The notes under the pieces are model-generated. The model had not been told where the DNA came from, did not search any database, and worked only from the letters and a program-made list of their open reading frames with translations. Of a stretch of 6,680 bases of DNA, positions 1 through 5,296 are shown in pieces. The stretch lies in contig JAJRAX010000043.1 in the NCBI GenBank assembly GCA_028679775.1, positions 1-6,680 of the forward strand, in the 5' to 3' direction. The stretch's first letter is position 1. Each line of letters opens with the position of its first letter. Origin of the DNA: Methanothrix sp. (GTDB lineage: Archaea > Halobacteriota > Methanosarcinia > Methanotrichales > Methanotrichaceae). The position numbers and the translations under genes are program-made.

Positions 1-31
1 AACCACCAAAAACAACCAAACCACAACCACC
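1..31. repeat. A/C-only low-complexity tract
   Basis: The first 31 bases contain only A and C, with irregular repeats of the AACCAC/ACAACC type. This is a simple low-complexity strand-biased tract cut by the window edge. Its role is unknown. It lies upstream of the small membrane protein gene and could be the end of a longer repeat outside the window. Confidence 0.4.
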
Positions 32-79
32 ATCCAGATATGCTTACCAAAGCTACCTAATCCTTTTTCAAGCCTGCTC

Positions 80-700
80 ATGCCTGATATCCTGCCGTTA
101 GTTGTAGTTTTTGTCGTAGGAGCCATATTTTCCGGCTATGAGCTTCTGAGCACAACCTATCCAATGACCTGTTACTTCATCTTGAGAAATTCGCGCTCAA
201 TCTACGCATATTCGATAATTTACGGAATTATCAGTGTTATTTTTATGGTAGGCATTGATTATTTCGGGATTTTTAAATGTGTAGTAACCCCTGTTCTCTC
301 AAATATCTGGGTGCAGGCGGTGTTTGTGGGAATATCCACCAAAGCGTTCTTGCACATAAGATTCTTCAACGCCGATCCAATCCCAATAGGCTTCGAGACA
401 ATCGTTTATCTTTTCGAGCCGATGCTTCTAAAACAAATCAACCTTGATGATTACAATGCAGTAGAGGAATACATCCTCAAGACTTCAAAGGGATACTCAA
501 ATCTGGCTGAAGTTCTCATAATCATTGAAAGACATCTTCCCTCAAATGATCGCGATCTGTCAATGGCCTTTTTGCAGGACACGAAGACCGAATTAGATGG
601 TTATATCGACGATGATAAGAAAATATTGGTGGCAATGGAAAAATACCTGCGAGAATATGGATCAAGCAGCTTTCAAAGAGCTTTCCCTCCACGAAATTGA
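80..700 (+). CDS. Small membrane protein of unknown function
   Basis: A 206-residue protein whose family I do not recognise. The N-terminal half is strongly hydrophobic: likely membrane segments are residues 4-22 and 41-62, with a weaker third at about 73-92. The second half (from about residue 105) is charged and looks soluble and helical, so the likely picture is a membrane-anchored protein with a cytoplasmic helical domain. The ATG at 80 is chosen because it lies immediately before the first hydrophobic helix; no convincing Shine-Dalgarno precedes it. The gene is more AT-rich than hsdM, 44 bp downstream, so the two may have different histories. The last dozen residues (SSSFQRAFPPRN) look unlike a helical tail. 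The overlapping plus-one frame after about position 650 reads MDQAAFKELSLHEIELSTN, which looks more protein-like, so a late frameshift is possible but unproven. Confidence 0.7.
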   Translation: MPDILPLVVVFVVGAIFSGYELLSTTYPMTCYFILRNSRSIYAYSIIYGIISVIFMVGIDYFGIFKCVVTPVLSNIWVQAVFVGISTKAFLHIRFFNADPIPIGFETIVYLFEPMLLKQINLDDYNAVEEYILKTSKGYSNLAEVLIIIERHLPSNDRDLSMAFLQDTKTELDGYIDDDKKILVAMEKYLREYGSSSFQRAFPPRN

Positions 701-734
701 ATTATCTACGAACTCGATTGTAACTATCATCCCT

Positions 735-738
735 GGAG
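735..738 (+). promoter_or_regulatory. Ribosome binding site deciding the hsdM start
   Basis: GGAG lies six bases upstream of the ATG at 745. A GTG at 742 is directly adjacent and in frame, but the spacing favours the ATG. Confidence 0.55.
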
Positions 739-744
739 AATGTG

Positions 745-2211
745 ATGTCCACAGAATCAACCACCATCGTCCAGCGCCTCTGGAACTACTGCAACGTGCT
801 CCGTGACGACGGCGTGAGCTACGGCGACTACGTAGAGCAGCTCACTTACCTCCTATTCCTGAAGATGGCAGACGAGCAGACCCGCCCGCCCTTCAACAAA
901 AATTCCAGGATCCCGCCTGGTCTGGACTGGCAGAGCCTCCTTTCCAAAGACGGCGCAGAGCTGGAAGAGCAATACCGCCGCATCCTCGAAACGCTTGGCA
1001 AAGGGCCGGGCATGCTGGGCGTGATCTTCCGAAAATCGCAAAGCAAGATCCAGGACCCGGCAAAGCTGCGCCGCCTGGTAGAGCTGATCAACGGCGAGAC
1101 CTGGGTGGGCCTGGATGTGGATGTCAAAGGGGCCATCTACGAGGGGCTCTTGGAGAAGAATGCCGAGGACGTGAAGGGCGGCGCTGGCCAGTACTTCACA
1201 CCTAGACCGCTCATCCGGGCAATGGTGCAAGTGGTACGACCCAAGCCGGAAGAAACCATCTACGATCCGGCCTGCGGTACAGGCGGCTTTCTCCTCGCTG
1301 CCTATGACTATCTTTCCGATCGGAAGAGATTCGATCTGGACATAGAGCAAAAGATATTCCTCCGGCTCGGTACCCTGCGCGGAAAGGATGTGGTGGACGG
1401 CGTTGTCAGGCTGTGCGCCATGAACCTCTACCTGCACGGCATCGGCGGCGAGGAGAGCCCCATTGAGGTAGGCGACTCTCTGATCTCATACCCTGCCGAT
1501 CACTACGATCTGGTGCTCACCAATCCGCCTTTCGGCAAGAAGAGCAGCGTTACCATCGTCAACGGAGAGGGCAAAGCTGACCGGGAGTCTCTCTCCTACA
1601 ACCGCCAGGATTTCTGGGCCACAACCTCCAACAAGCAGCTCAACTTCCTGCAGCACGTTCGCAATCTGCTCAAGATCAACGGCCGGGCAGCGGTTGTGTT
1701 GCCGGATAACGTCCTCTTCGAGGGCGGAGCAGGCGAGACTGTGCGGCGAAGGCTGCTGCAGGACTGCGACGTGCACACGCTGCTGCGCCTGCCAACAGGC
1801 GTCTTCTACGCCCAAGGGGTCAAGGCCAATGTGCTATTCTTTGATAGAAAGCCAGCCGGCGAGACGCCTTGGACGGATAAGCTGTGGATCTACGACCTGC
1901 GAACCAATCAGCACTTTACTCTCAAGACCAATCCGCTCAAGCTGGAGGATCTGCAGGACTTCATCAAATGCTACAATCCTGAGAACCGGCACGACAGAAA
2001 GGAGACGGAACGCTTCCGGGCCTTCAGCTATGAGGATCTGGTGAAACGTGACAAGGCCAGCCTGGATATCTTCTGGCTCAAGGACGAGGGCCTGGAGGAC
2101 TCCGACAACCTGCCCGATCCGGCAGTTCTGGCGCGGGAGATTGTGGAGAGCCTGGAGACTGCGCTGGAGCAGTTCCGGGGAATCGAGGAGGAGCTGAAAG
2201 AGACAGACTGA
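745..2211 (+). CDS. hsdM: Type I restriction-modification system, methyltransferase subunit HsdM
   Basis: A 488-residue N6-adenine DNA methyltransferase, the usual length for HsdM. In this family two HsdM plus one HsdS (specificity) form the methylase that marks the host target, and HsdR adds restriction. The N-terminal helical HsdM domain covers about residues 5-130 (VQRLWNYCNVLRDDGVSYGD, LLFLKMADE). The methylase domain follows with GQYFTPR at 148-154, the SAM-binding motif I DPACGTGG at 174-181 and the catalytic NPPF at 260-263; all are intact, so the enzyme should be active. LPTGVF and VKANVLFF near 349-366 are also typical. The C-terminus (about 458-488) is a charged helix, fitting contact with HsdS. 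The ATG at 745 is preferred over the in-frame GTG at 742 because of the GGAG. No hsdS or hsdR follows; the downstream space holds toxin-antitoxin modules, so its partners must lie elsewhere or be lost. It is markedly more GC-rich than its neighbours. Confidence 0.96.
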   Translation: MSTESTTIVQRLWNYCNVLRDDGVSYGDYVEQLTYLLFLKMADEQTRPPFNKNSRIPPGLDWQSLLSKDGAELEEQYRRILETLGKGPGMLGVIFRKSQSKIQDPAKLRRLVELINGETWVGLDVDVKGAIYEGLLEKNAEDVKGGAGQYFTPRPLIRAMVQVVRPKPEETIYDPACGTGGFLLAAYDYLSDRKRFDLDIEQKIFLRLGTLRGKDVVDGVVRLCAMNLYLHGIGGEESPIEVGDSLISYPADHYDLVLTNPPFGKKSSVTIVNGEGKADRESLSYNRQDFWATTSNKQLNFLQHVRNLLKINGRAAVVLPDNVLFEGGAGETVRRRLLQDCDVHTLLRLPTGVFYAQGVKANVLFFDRKPAGETPWTDKLWIYDLRTNQHFTLKTNPLKLEDLQDFIKCYNPENRHDRKETERFRAFSYEDLVKRDKASLDIFWLKDEGLEDSDNLPDPAVLAREIVESLETALEQFRGIEEELKETD

Positions 2212-2378
2212 CTGCCAGATATAGCTCGAAATGCCTCTATGATTCTGACTACTGAATCACTGCCTTTCGGCCTTCGTTGGCGACGCACGAACGAGAGCAT
2301 GTGCAGATGTGCGTTCTCATGCAGCCCACAAGCCCCCAACTGTAACCATCGATCCTTGAGCTACTTCTCTGCGTTCTC

Positions 2379-2458
2379 CCGGCCCCGCTTGCATGCGGCC
2401 CCACGCGCACGGGCGGGCGCTTGCCCACGCGGGCGGCCTGGGGGGCGGCGCGCGAGAA
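2379..2458 (+). repeat. GC-rich intercassette repeat, copy 1 (short form)
   Basis: An 80-bp GC-rich element with the shared landmarks CGCTTGCATGCGGCCCC, GGGCGGGCGC, GCGGGCGGCCTGGGGGG and terminal CGAGAA. It is nearly identical to copies 2 and 3 except for 6-8 variable bases in the middle (here TTGCCCAC). It lacks the roughly 45-bp left arm seen in copies 3 and 5. A small hairpin GGGC-GCTT-GCCC sits at 2415-2426. It ends 85 nt upstream of the first hicB. Confidence 0.9.
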
Positions 2459-2518
2459 TGCAATGCAATTCAGATAAGTGAACTCCCTTGAAGAATCCTC
2501 AGATGGCAAAGGATAATT

Positions 2519-2528
2519 ACTTTTAAAG
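2519..2528 (+). promoter_or_regulatory. Candidate archaeal TATA box for hicB-hicA pair 1
   Basis: ACTTTTAAAG is a TATA-like sequence centred near 2524. The usual spacing of about 26 bp would put transcription start near 2550, slightly after the ATG at 2544. Either the box, the start codon or both may be slightly misplaced. Confidence 0.3.
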
Positions 2529-2543
2529 CGAATTGTCTGATGC

Positions 2544-2819
2544 ATGAACTCTGCCGCAGAGATAAGCCTGTCCAAAGAGATCGTCAGCGCCAAGTCCAGA
2601 GTCTATCGTTTCTCAGTAGTGATTGAGAAGGATAAAGACGGATACTTTGCTTTCGCCCCCGAATTGCAGGGCTGTTACTCCCAGGGCGACACTTACGAGG
2701 AAGCCATTGAGAATATCAAAGACGCCATTGCTCTGCATGTGGAAGACCGACTTGATAGCGGTGAAGAAGTCCCTCAGTCGGAATCCATCAGCCTCACATC
2801 TTTGGAAGTCGCAGTATGA
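2544..2819 (+). CDS. hicB: HicB-family antitoxin (pair 1)
   Basis: A 91-residue short HicB. Residues 19-70 carry the partial RNase H-like HicB fold: YRFSVVIEKDKDGYFAFAPE, then GC(Y)SQGDTYEEAIENIKDAI, the typical G-D-T-x-E-E-A signature. HicB binds and blocks HicA; here it is presumably the antitoxin of the gene that follows. There is no room for the C-terminal helix-turn-helix or ribbon-helix-helix domain that longer HicB proteins (about 130-140 residues) use for DNA binding, so autorepression by HicB alone is doubtful. Its stop overlaps the hicA start by four bases (ATGA). The ATG at 2544 is the only good in-frame start before the domain, but it has no clear Shine-Dalgarno and leaves about 18 extra N-terminal residues, so the true start is uncertain. 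It is only distantly similar to the second HicB at 4274. Confidence 0.9.
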   Translation: MNSAAEISLSKEIVSAKSRVYRFSVVIEKDKDGYFAFAPELQGCYSQGDTYEEAIENIKDAIALHVEDRLDSGEEVPQSESISLTSLEVAV

Positions 2820-3046
2820 CGGACAAGTTGCCAAGGGTGAACGCTGCCGATGCGGTCCGTGTCCTTGAGAAAGCTGGCTTCTTTCTAGCCCGTCAGAGCG
2901 GTAGCCATCGGATCTACAAGAACGCAGAGGGGCAGAGGGTCACAGTGCCATACCATTCTGGCAAAGAGCTTCATCCGAAGATTTTGAAGAACATTTTGAG
3001 AGATGCGCACATGACCCCCGAAGAATTTCTTGAGCTGATGAAATAG
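2816..3046 (+). CDS. hicA: HicA-family toxin, mRNA interferase (pair 1)
   Basis: A 76-residue protein with the full HicA double-stranded-RNA-binding-like fold: a helix (ADAVRVLEKAGF, 10-22), then RQSGSHRIYKN (26-36) with the catalytic His31, strands RVTVPYHSGKELHPKILKNIL (41-61), and a C-terminal helix TPEEFLELMK. The G-S-H motif is the family hallmark, so the toxin looks intact. HicA cleaves mRNA and tmRNA independently of sequence context in characterised cases, and HicB neutralises it. The start ATG overlaps the hicB stop (ATGA), implying translational coupling. The order antitoxin then toxin is reversed compared with the E. coli hicA-hicB operon. GC-rich repeat copy 2 follows it about 80 bp downstream. 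Confidence 0.93.
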   Translation: MTDKLPRVNAADAVRVLEKAGFFLARQSGSHRIYKNAEGQRVTVPYHSGKELHPKILKNILRDAHMTPEEFLELMK

Positions 3047-3110
3047 CGAACAGCCATTTAATGTCGATGTCATTATGATATCAATGCCTGTTGCATGAGG
3101 GCATCAGTCC

Positions 3111-3231
3111 GCCCAAGCTTTCCGCTTCCGGCCCCGCTTGCATGCGGCCCCACACGCACGGGCGGGCGCGAGCTCACGCGGGCGGCCTGGGGGGCGGCGC
3201 ACGAGAACGCAAAGCGAGGTATTGGAAGATA
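3111..3231 (+). repeat. GC-rich intercassette repeat, copy 2 (short form with shared flanks)
   Basis: The core at 3128-3207 is 80 bp and nearly identical to copies 1 and 3. This copy also shares flanks with copy 5: on the left GCCCAAGCTTTCCGCTTCC (copy 5: GCCCAGGCTTTCCGTTCC) and on the right AGCGAGGTATTGGAAGATA (copy 5: AGCGAGGCATTGGAAGATA). The roughly 45-bp left arm between flank and core in copy 5 is missing, as if cleanly deleted. The core ends 79 nt before the first mntA. Confidence 0.9.
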
Positions 3232-3243
3232 TTCGTTTCTCAT

Positions 3244-3255
3244 CATATTTATTTA
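3244..3255 (+). promoter_or_regulatory. Candidate TATA box for mntA-hepT pair 1
   Basis: ATATTTATTTAC is centred near 3250. The normal archaeal spacing would start the transcript near 3276, giving a leader of about 11 nt that just contains the GAGGAG ribosome site. This is the best-spaced promoter in the array. Confidence 0.4.
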
Positions 3256-3277
3256 CTATCCGATCATTTGTGGATCC

Positions 3278-3283
3278 GAGGAG
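3278..3283 (+). promoter_or_regulatory. Ribosome binding site deciding the mntA start (pair 1)
   Basis: GAGGAG lies three bases before the ATG at 3287 and picks this start over an upstream frame that runs open through the GC-rich repeat to 3095. Spacing is a little short. Confidence 0.5.
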
Positions 3284-3286
3284 AAT

Positions 3287-3580
3287 ATGAAAACCCTTCA
3301 TGAGATCGAAAGTATTCTTAGAGATCAAAAGCCAATCCTCCGGCAAAAGTTCAGGGTCAAAGAGATCGGCATATTCGGCTCTTTCGTGCGAGGCGAACAG
3401 AAGGATACCAGTGATCTGGATTTGCTCATCGATTTTGAGGAACCGATCGGACTCATCCGTTATGTGGGATTGCAGAACTATTTGAGCGACAAGATCGGGG
3501 AGCAGGTAGACCTGATCACAAAATCAGGGATCAAGCCGAGGATTCGGGGACATATCCTGAAAGAGGTAATCTACGTATGA
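3287..3580 (+). CDS. mntA: MNT-family nucleotidyltransferase antitoxin MntA (pair 1)
   Basis: A 97-residue minimal nucleotidyltransferase. The pol-beta signature is complete: FGSFVRGE with G31-S32, the metal-binding pair D43-L-D45 (TSDLDLLIDF) and the third acidic residue D75 (QVDLIT). In the studied HepT/MntA systems this enzyme transfers AMP to a tyrosine of the HEPN toxin and so inactivates it; the same role is inferred here. The domain begins close to the N-terminus after one helix (MKTLHEIESILRDQKPILRQ). The reading frame is open upstream to 3095, but that extension would be translated from the GC-rich repeat, and GAGGAG marks the ATG at 3287. The stop overlaps the hepT start by ATGA. 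It is recognisably but distantly related to the second MNT protein at 5009. Confidence 0.93.
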   Translation: MKTLHEIESILRDQKPILRQKFRVKEIGIFGSFVRGEQKDTSDLDLLIDFEEPIGLIRYVGLQNYLSDKIGEQVDLITKSGIKPRIRGHILKEVIYV

Positions 3581-3924
3581 AGGAACGGGATTACGGGAGT
3601 TCTATCGAGGATATTATTGAGCACATGAAGTATGCAGAAGAATTTATAAAGTGCATGACATTTGAGGAATTCGCAAATGATAAAAAGACCGTTCTTTCGG
3701 TGACAAAGTGCATCGAGATTGTGGGAGAGGCTACAAAGCATATTCCAGATTCGATTAGAGAAAAATACCCAGAGATCCCTTGGCGAGACATGGCGGGAAT
3801 TAGAGATCGGTTAGTTCATGGCTACTTCAAGGTTAACCTGGAAATTGTCTGGGTGACGGTGGCTATGGAATTTCCTGAGATTCGACCGATGATGGAAAAT
3901 GTACTGGCGGATGCAGATATCTAA
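3577..3924 (+). CDS. hepT: HEPN-domain ribonuclease toxin HepT (pair 1)
   Basis: A 115-residue all-helical HEPN protein (DUF86/HepT type) of normal family length. The catalytic RX4HXY motif is intact: R76-DRLV-H81-G-Y83. Arg and His cut RNA, and the tyrosine is the residue AMPylated by MntA in characterised pairs. The preceding IEIVGEATKHIPDSIREKYP and PWRDMAGIRD blocks are typical of this family. Translation is coupled to mntA through the four-base ATGA overlap. The toxin and antitoxin are therefore encoded as a unit, antitoxin first. Just after the stop is a short perfect inverted repeat, CATCAG-C-CTGATG (3926-3938), with no T run behind it, so it is a weak terminator candidate. Confidence 0.94.
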   Translation: MKERDYGSSIEDIIEHMKYAEEFIKCMTFEEFANDKKTVLSVTKCIEIVGEATKHIPDSIREKYPEIPWRDMAGIRDRLVHGYFKVNLEIVWVTVAMEFPEIRPMMENVLADADI

Positions 3925-4045
3925 GCATCAGCCTGATGTCACACGGCCACACCGGACCAATGTGCATGGGCGTGTGTGCGTGTTCCCCGTCGTCCCTGTG
4001 AGCCATCTCTCCATTCATCCTAGCCCACTATTATTCCGCATCCTC

Positions 4046-4161
4046 CCTTTCCCGCTCGCGGGACGTCGTCGCCCCGCATGCTCCCGGCCCCGCTTGCATG
4101 CGGCCCCACACGCACGGGCGGGCGCGGGAGCGCGGGCGGCCTGGGGGGCGGCGCACGAGAA
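4046..4161 (+). repeat. GC-rich intercassette repeat, copy 3 (long form)
   Basis: The 78-bp core at 4084-4161 is nearly identical to copies 1 and 2, with GGGAGC as the variable middle. It keeps the left arm missing in those copies (CCCGCTCGCGGG, ACGTCGTCGCCCCGCATG). It can fold concentrically: an outer stem 4067-4075 with 4145-4153 (nine pairs, one G-T) and an inner stem GCTCCCG 4080-4086 with CGGGAGC 4125-4131. A separate perfect hairpin CCCGC-TC-GCGGG lies at 4051-4062. The element ends 112 nt before the second hicB. Confidence 0.9.
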
Positions 4162-4240
4162 TTGAAGTTAGCCACGTGAAACCGTGAAGAGCCGCATATG
4201 ATTTGCCTTGCAATTGCCCTAAACTCAGAACCCAAGCATA

Positions 4241-4251
4241 CATTTATTTTC
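4241..4251 (+). promoter_or_regulatory. Candidate TATA box for hicB-hicA pair 2
   Basis: The AT-rich CATTTATTTTC is centred near 4246. Normal spacing predicts a transcript start near 4272, two bases before the hicB ATG at 4274, so this transcript may be leaderless. That agrees with the lack of a ribosome binding site. Confidence 0.4.
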
Positions 4252-4273
4252 AAGAACCACATAGTAATAAAGA

Positions 4274-4489
4274 ATGCAACCTGTTAAAATAATCATAGAA
4301 AAGCATTTTGACGGCTATGTTGCCTATCCTGTGGGCATTAAAGGGATAATAGTAGGAGAAGGCGACACATATGAAGAAGCCCTTTCTGAGGTAAAATCCG
4401 CTATACAATTTCATATTGAAACCTTTGGCAGAGGGGTCATTGAAGCAAACGAGATCAGTGAGACCTTCGTAGCTGAAGTGATAGTGTGA
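4274..4489 (+). CDS. hicB: HicB-family antitoxin (pair 2)
   Basis: A 71-residue minimal HicB consisting of little more than the core fold: IIIEKHFDGYVAYPVGIKG (residues 6-24), then GEGDTYEEALSEVKSAIQFHIE with the G-D-T-x-E-E-A signature. The usual G-C after the second strand is replaced (GIKGIIVGEGDT), a departure from common HicB sequences. There is no DNA-binding domain. The start ATG fits the TATA-like box 27 bp upstream and a leaderless transcript. The stop overlaps the following hicA start as GTGA. By eye it is clearly divergent from the first HicB in this window, matching mainly at the IEK-x2-DGY and GDTYEEA blocks. Its role is inferred to be neutralising the HicA that follows. Confidence 0.88.
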   Translation: MQPVKIIIEKHFDGYVAYPVGIKGIIVGEGDTYEEALSEVKSAIQFHIETFGRGVIEANEISETFVAEVIV

Positions 4490-4725
4490 CAAAGTTTCCG
4501 AGAGATGCACCAATAGCAAAGGTGCTCAAAGCCTTGGAAGCCCTGGGCTTTGAGATAATCCGAGAAGGCAACCATATTTCCTTGAGTAGAATAAATGCAG
4601 ACGGAAGTCGGACGCCACTAACTATGCCTAATCATAAGGAAATCAAGAGCTCTACATTGTTGTTGATACTGAGGCAAGCAGGAATAACAAGAGACGAGTT
4701 TATAGAGATCTTTAATAAACTTTGA
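4486..4725 (+). CDS. hicA: HicA-family toxin, mRNA interferase (pair 2)
   Basis: A 79-residue HicA. The helix AKVLKALEALGFEIIREGNH leads into the catalytic His30 in a G-N-H context (variant of the common G-S-H), followed by LSRINADGSRTPLTMPNHKEIKSSTLLLILRQAGITRDEFIEI, which matches the strand-strand-helix order of the family. Start: GTG at 4486, whose last two bases share the hicB stop (GTGA). The GTG is accepted because it gives the standard MTKFPR beginning and the same four-base overlap as the other three pairs. Downstream of the stop an imperfect inverted repeat around CTCGCGAG (4741-4748) with AAGAT/ATCTT arms and a TTT could be a weak terminator. GC-rich repeat copy 4 begins about 50 bp later. 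Confidence 0.9.
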   Translation: MTKFPRDAPIAKVLKALEALGFEIIREGNHISLSRINADGSRTPLTMPNHKEIKSSTLLLILRQAGITRDEFIEIFNKL

Positions 4726-4775
4726 TCTAGTGAAGATATTCTCGCGAGATCTTTGTCAAAACCATGCGATTAGGG

Positions 4776-4907
4776 TTTTTCGCTTCCGCTCCTCCTGCCT
4801 GCCGGACGTCGTAGCCTGCGTGCACCTGGCCCGCAGCCCGACAGCCCATACGCATGGGCGGGCACGAGAATGGGGGCGGGCCCGGCCCCGGCAGGCGGCA
4901 CGTGGGG
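4776..4907 (+). repeat. GC-rich intercassette repeat, copy 4 (diverged long form)
   Basis: This is the most diverged copy but is recognisable by its order of blocks: CGCTTCCGCTCCTCCTGCC and GCCGGACGTCGTAGCC on the left, GGGCGGGC in the middle, CCGGCAGGCGGCACG on the right (compare copy 5). The CTTGCATGCGG landmark is lost. It forms three nested perfect stems: 4797-4805 with 4888-4896 (GCCTGCCGG, nine pairs), 4828-4834 with 4876-4882 (seven pairs) and GCCCAT-ACGC-ATGGGC at 4844-4859. A run of five T follows at 4909-4913, so terminator action is possible. It ends about 100 nt before the second mntA. Confidence 0.8.
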
Positions 4908-4987
4908 ATTTTTATGAGCCAAATCAGCAATCTGAAATCGAAGTCAGACTGATTGCGCTTTCGAAAAGGTCAAATGTCTTGCCCCCA

Positions 4988-4997
4988 TTATTTAAAG
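4988..4997 (+). promoter_or_regulatory. Candidate TATA box for mntA-hepT pair 2
   Basis: TTATTTAAAG is a good match to an archaeal TATA box. Standard spacing puts the transcript start near 5018, after the ATG at 5009 and before the ATG at 5039. This makes the later start a real alternative. Confidence 0.4.
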
Positions 4998-5008
4998 TGG
5001 GAAAATAC

Positions 5009-5296
5009 ATGACAGACCAGATTCAGCCAGTGCGTGAGATGATAATCGATATACTTCGCAGGAATGGAGTAAAGAGAGCATCATTTTTTGGGTCTATCGT
5101 GAGGGGTGAAATGACTGAAGATAGCGATGTCGATCTCTTGGTTGAATTCGAAGGCAAAAAGAGCCTTTTGGACCTGGCCCATCTGAAGAATGAGCTGGAG
5201 GACTCCATAAACAGGCGCGTTGATCTTCTTACCTTTAAATCGCTGCACCCCCGCCTCAAAGACCGAATTCTGGCAGAACAGGTTCCGATTCTATGA
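5009..5296 (+). CDS. mntA: MNT-family nucleotidyltransferase antitoxin MntA (pair 2)
   Basis: A 95-residue minimal nucleotidyltransferase with all catalytic features: FFGSIVRGE with G28-S29, D40-V-D42 in [12 protein letters not shown], and the third acidic residue D72 (RRVDLLT). The role inferred from the family is AMPylation and silencing of the adjacent HepT. The frame is open upstream to 4730, but that part would translate repeat copy 4 and is rejected. Two starts are plausible: the ATG at 5009 ([10 protein letters not shown]) and the ATG at 5039 ([10 protein letters not shown]), the latter fitting the TATA-like box better; either leaves the whole domain. No convincing ribosome binding site is seen. 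The stop overlaps hepT as ATGA. It differs substantially from the first MNT protein outside the motif blocks, so the two are not a recent duplicate. Confidence 0.92.
   Translation: MTDQIQPVREMIIDILRRNGVKRASFFGSIVRGEMTEDSDVDLLVEFEGKKSLLDLAHLKNELEDSINRRVDLLTFKSLHPRLKDRILAEQVPIL

Larger units (their letters stand above)
2212..2543. other. Gap between hsdM and the first HicBA pair
   Basis: This 332-bp stretch has no supportable gene and no recognisable hsdS remnant. It holds GC-rich repeat copy 1 (2379-2458) and a candidate TATA box just before hicB. The part before the repeat contains a loose inverted repeat (ACGCAC near 2283 and GTGCGT near 2310), of unknown meaning. Open frames crossing the repeat translate to Arg/Ala/Gly/Pro-rich sequence with no family look and are judged spurious. 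Confidence 0.6.
3925..4273. other. Gap between HepT 1 and HicB 2
   Basis: This 349-bp gap holds no supportable gene. It contains the CATCAG/CTGATG inverted repeat at 3926-3938, a G/T-rich patch near 3959-3985, GC-rich repeat copy 3 with its left arm (4046-4161), then an AT-richer stretch ending in a TATA-like box near 4246. Frames on both strands through the repeat are low-complexity and judged spurious. Confidence 0.6.

Noticed and set aside
853..1437. Long minus-strand open frame inside hsdM (194 residues)
   Set aside because: It is the antisense shadow of a GC-rich real gene with intact HsdM motifs.
2212..2370. Degraded hsdS after hsdM
   Set aside because: No frame in this stretch shows target-recognition-domain-like sequence; stops occur in all frames.
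2249..2593. Open frames on both strands across repeat copy 1 (plus 2239-2481, minus 2249-2593)
   Set aside because: Composition-driven frames over repeat sequence with no domain, ribosome site or conservation that can be seen.
3095..3286. N-terminal extension of the first MNT gene through repeat copy 2
   Set aside because: The frame is open but would encode repeat-derived Arg/Gly/Ala-rich sequence; GAGGAG before the ATG at 3287 marks a normal start with a complete domain.
4730..5008. N-terminal extension of the second MNT gene through repeat copy 4
   Set aside because: It reads through the GC-rich repeat, has no family resemblance, and the nucleotidyltransferase domain is complete without it.
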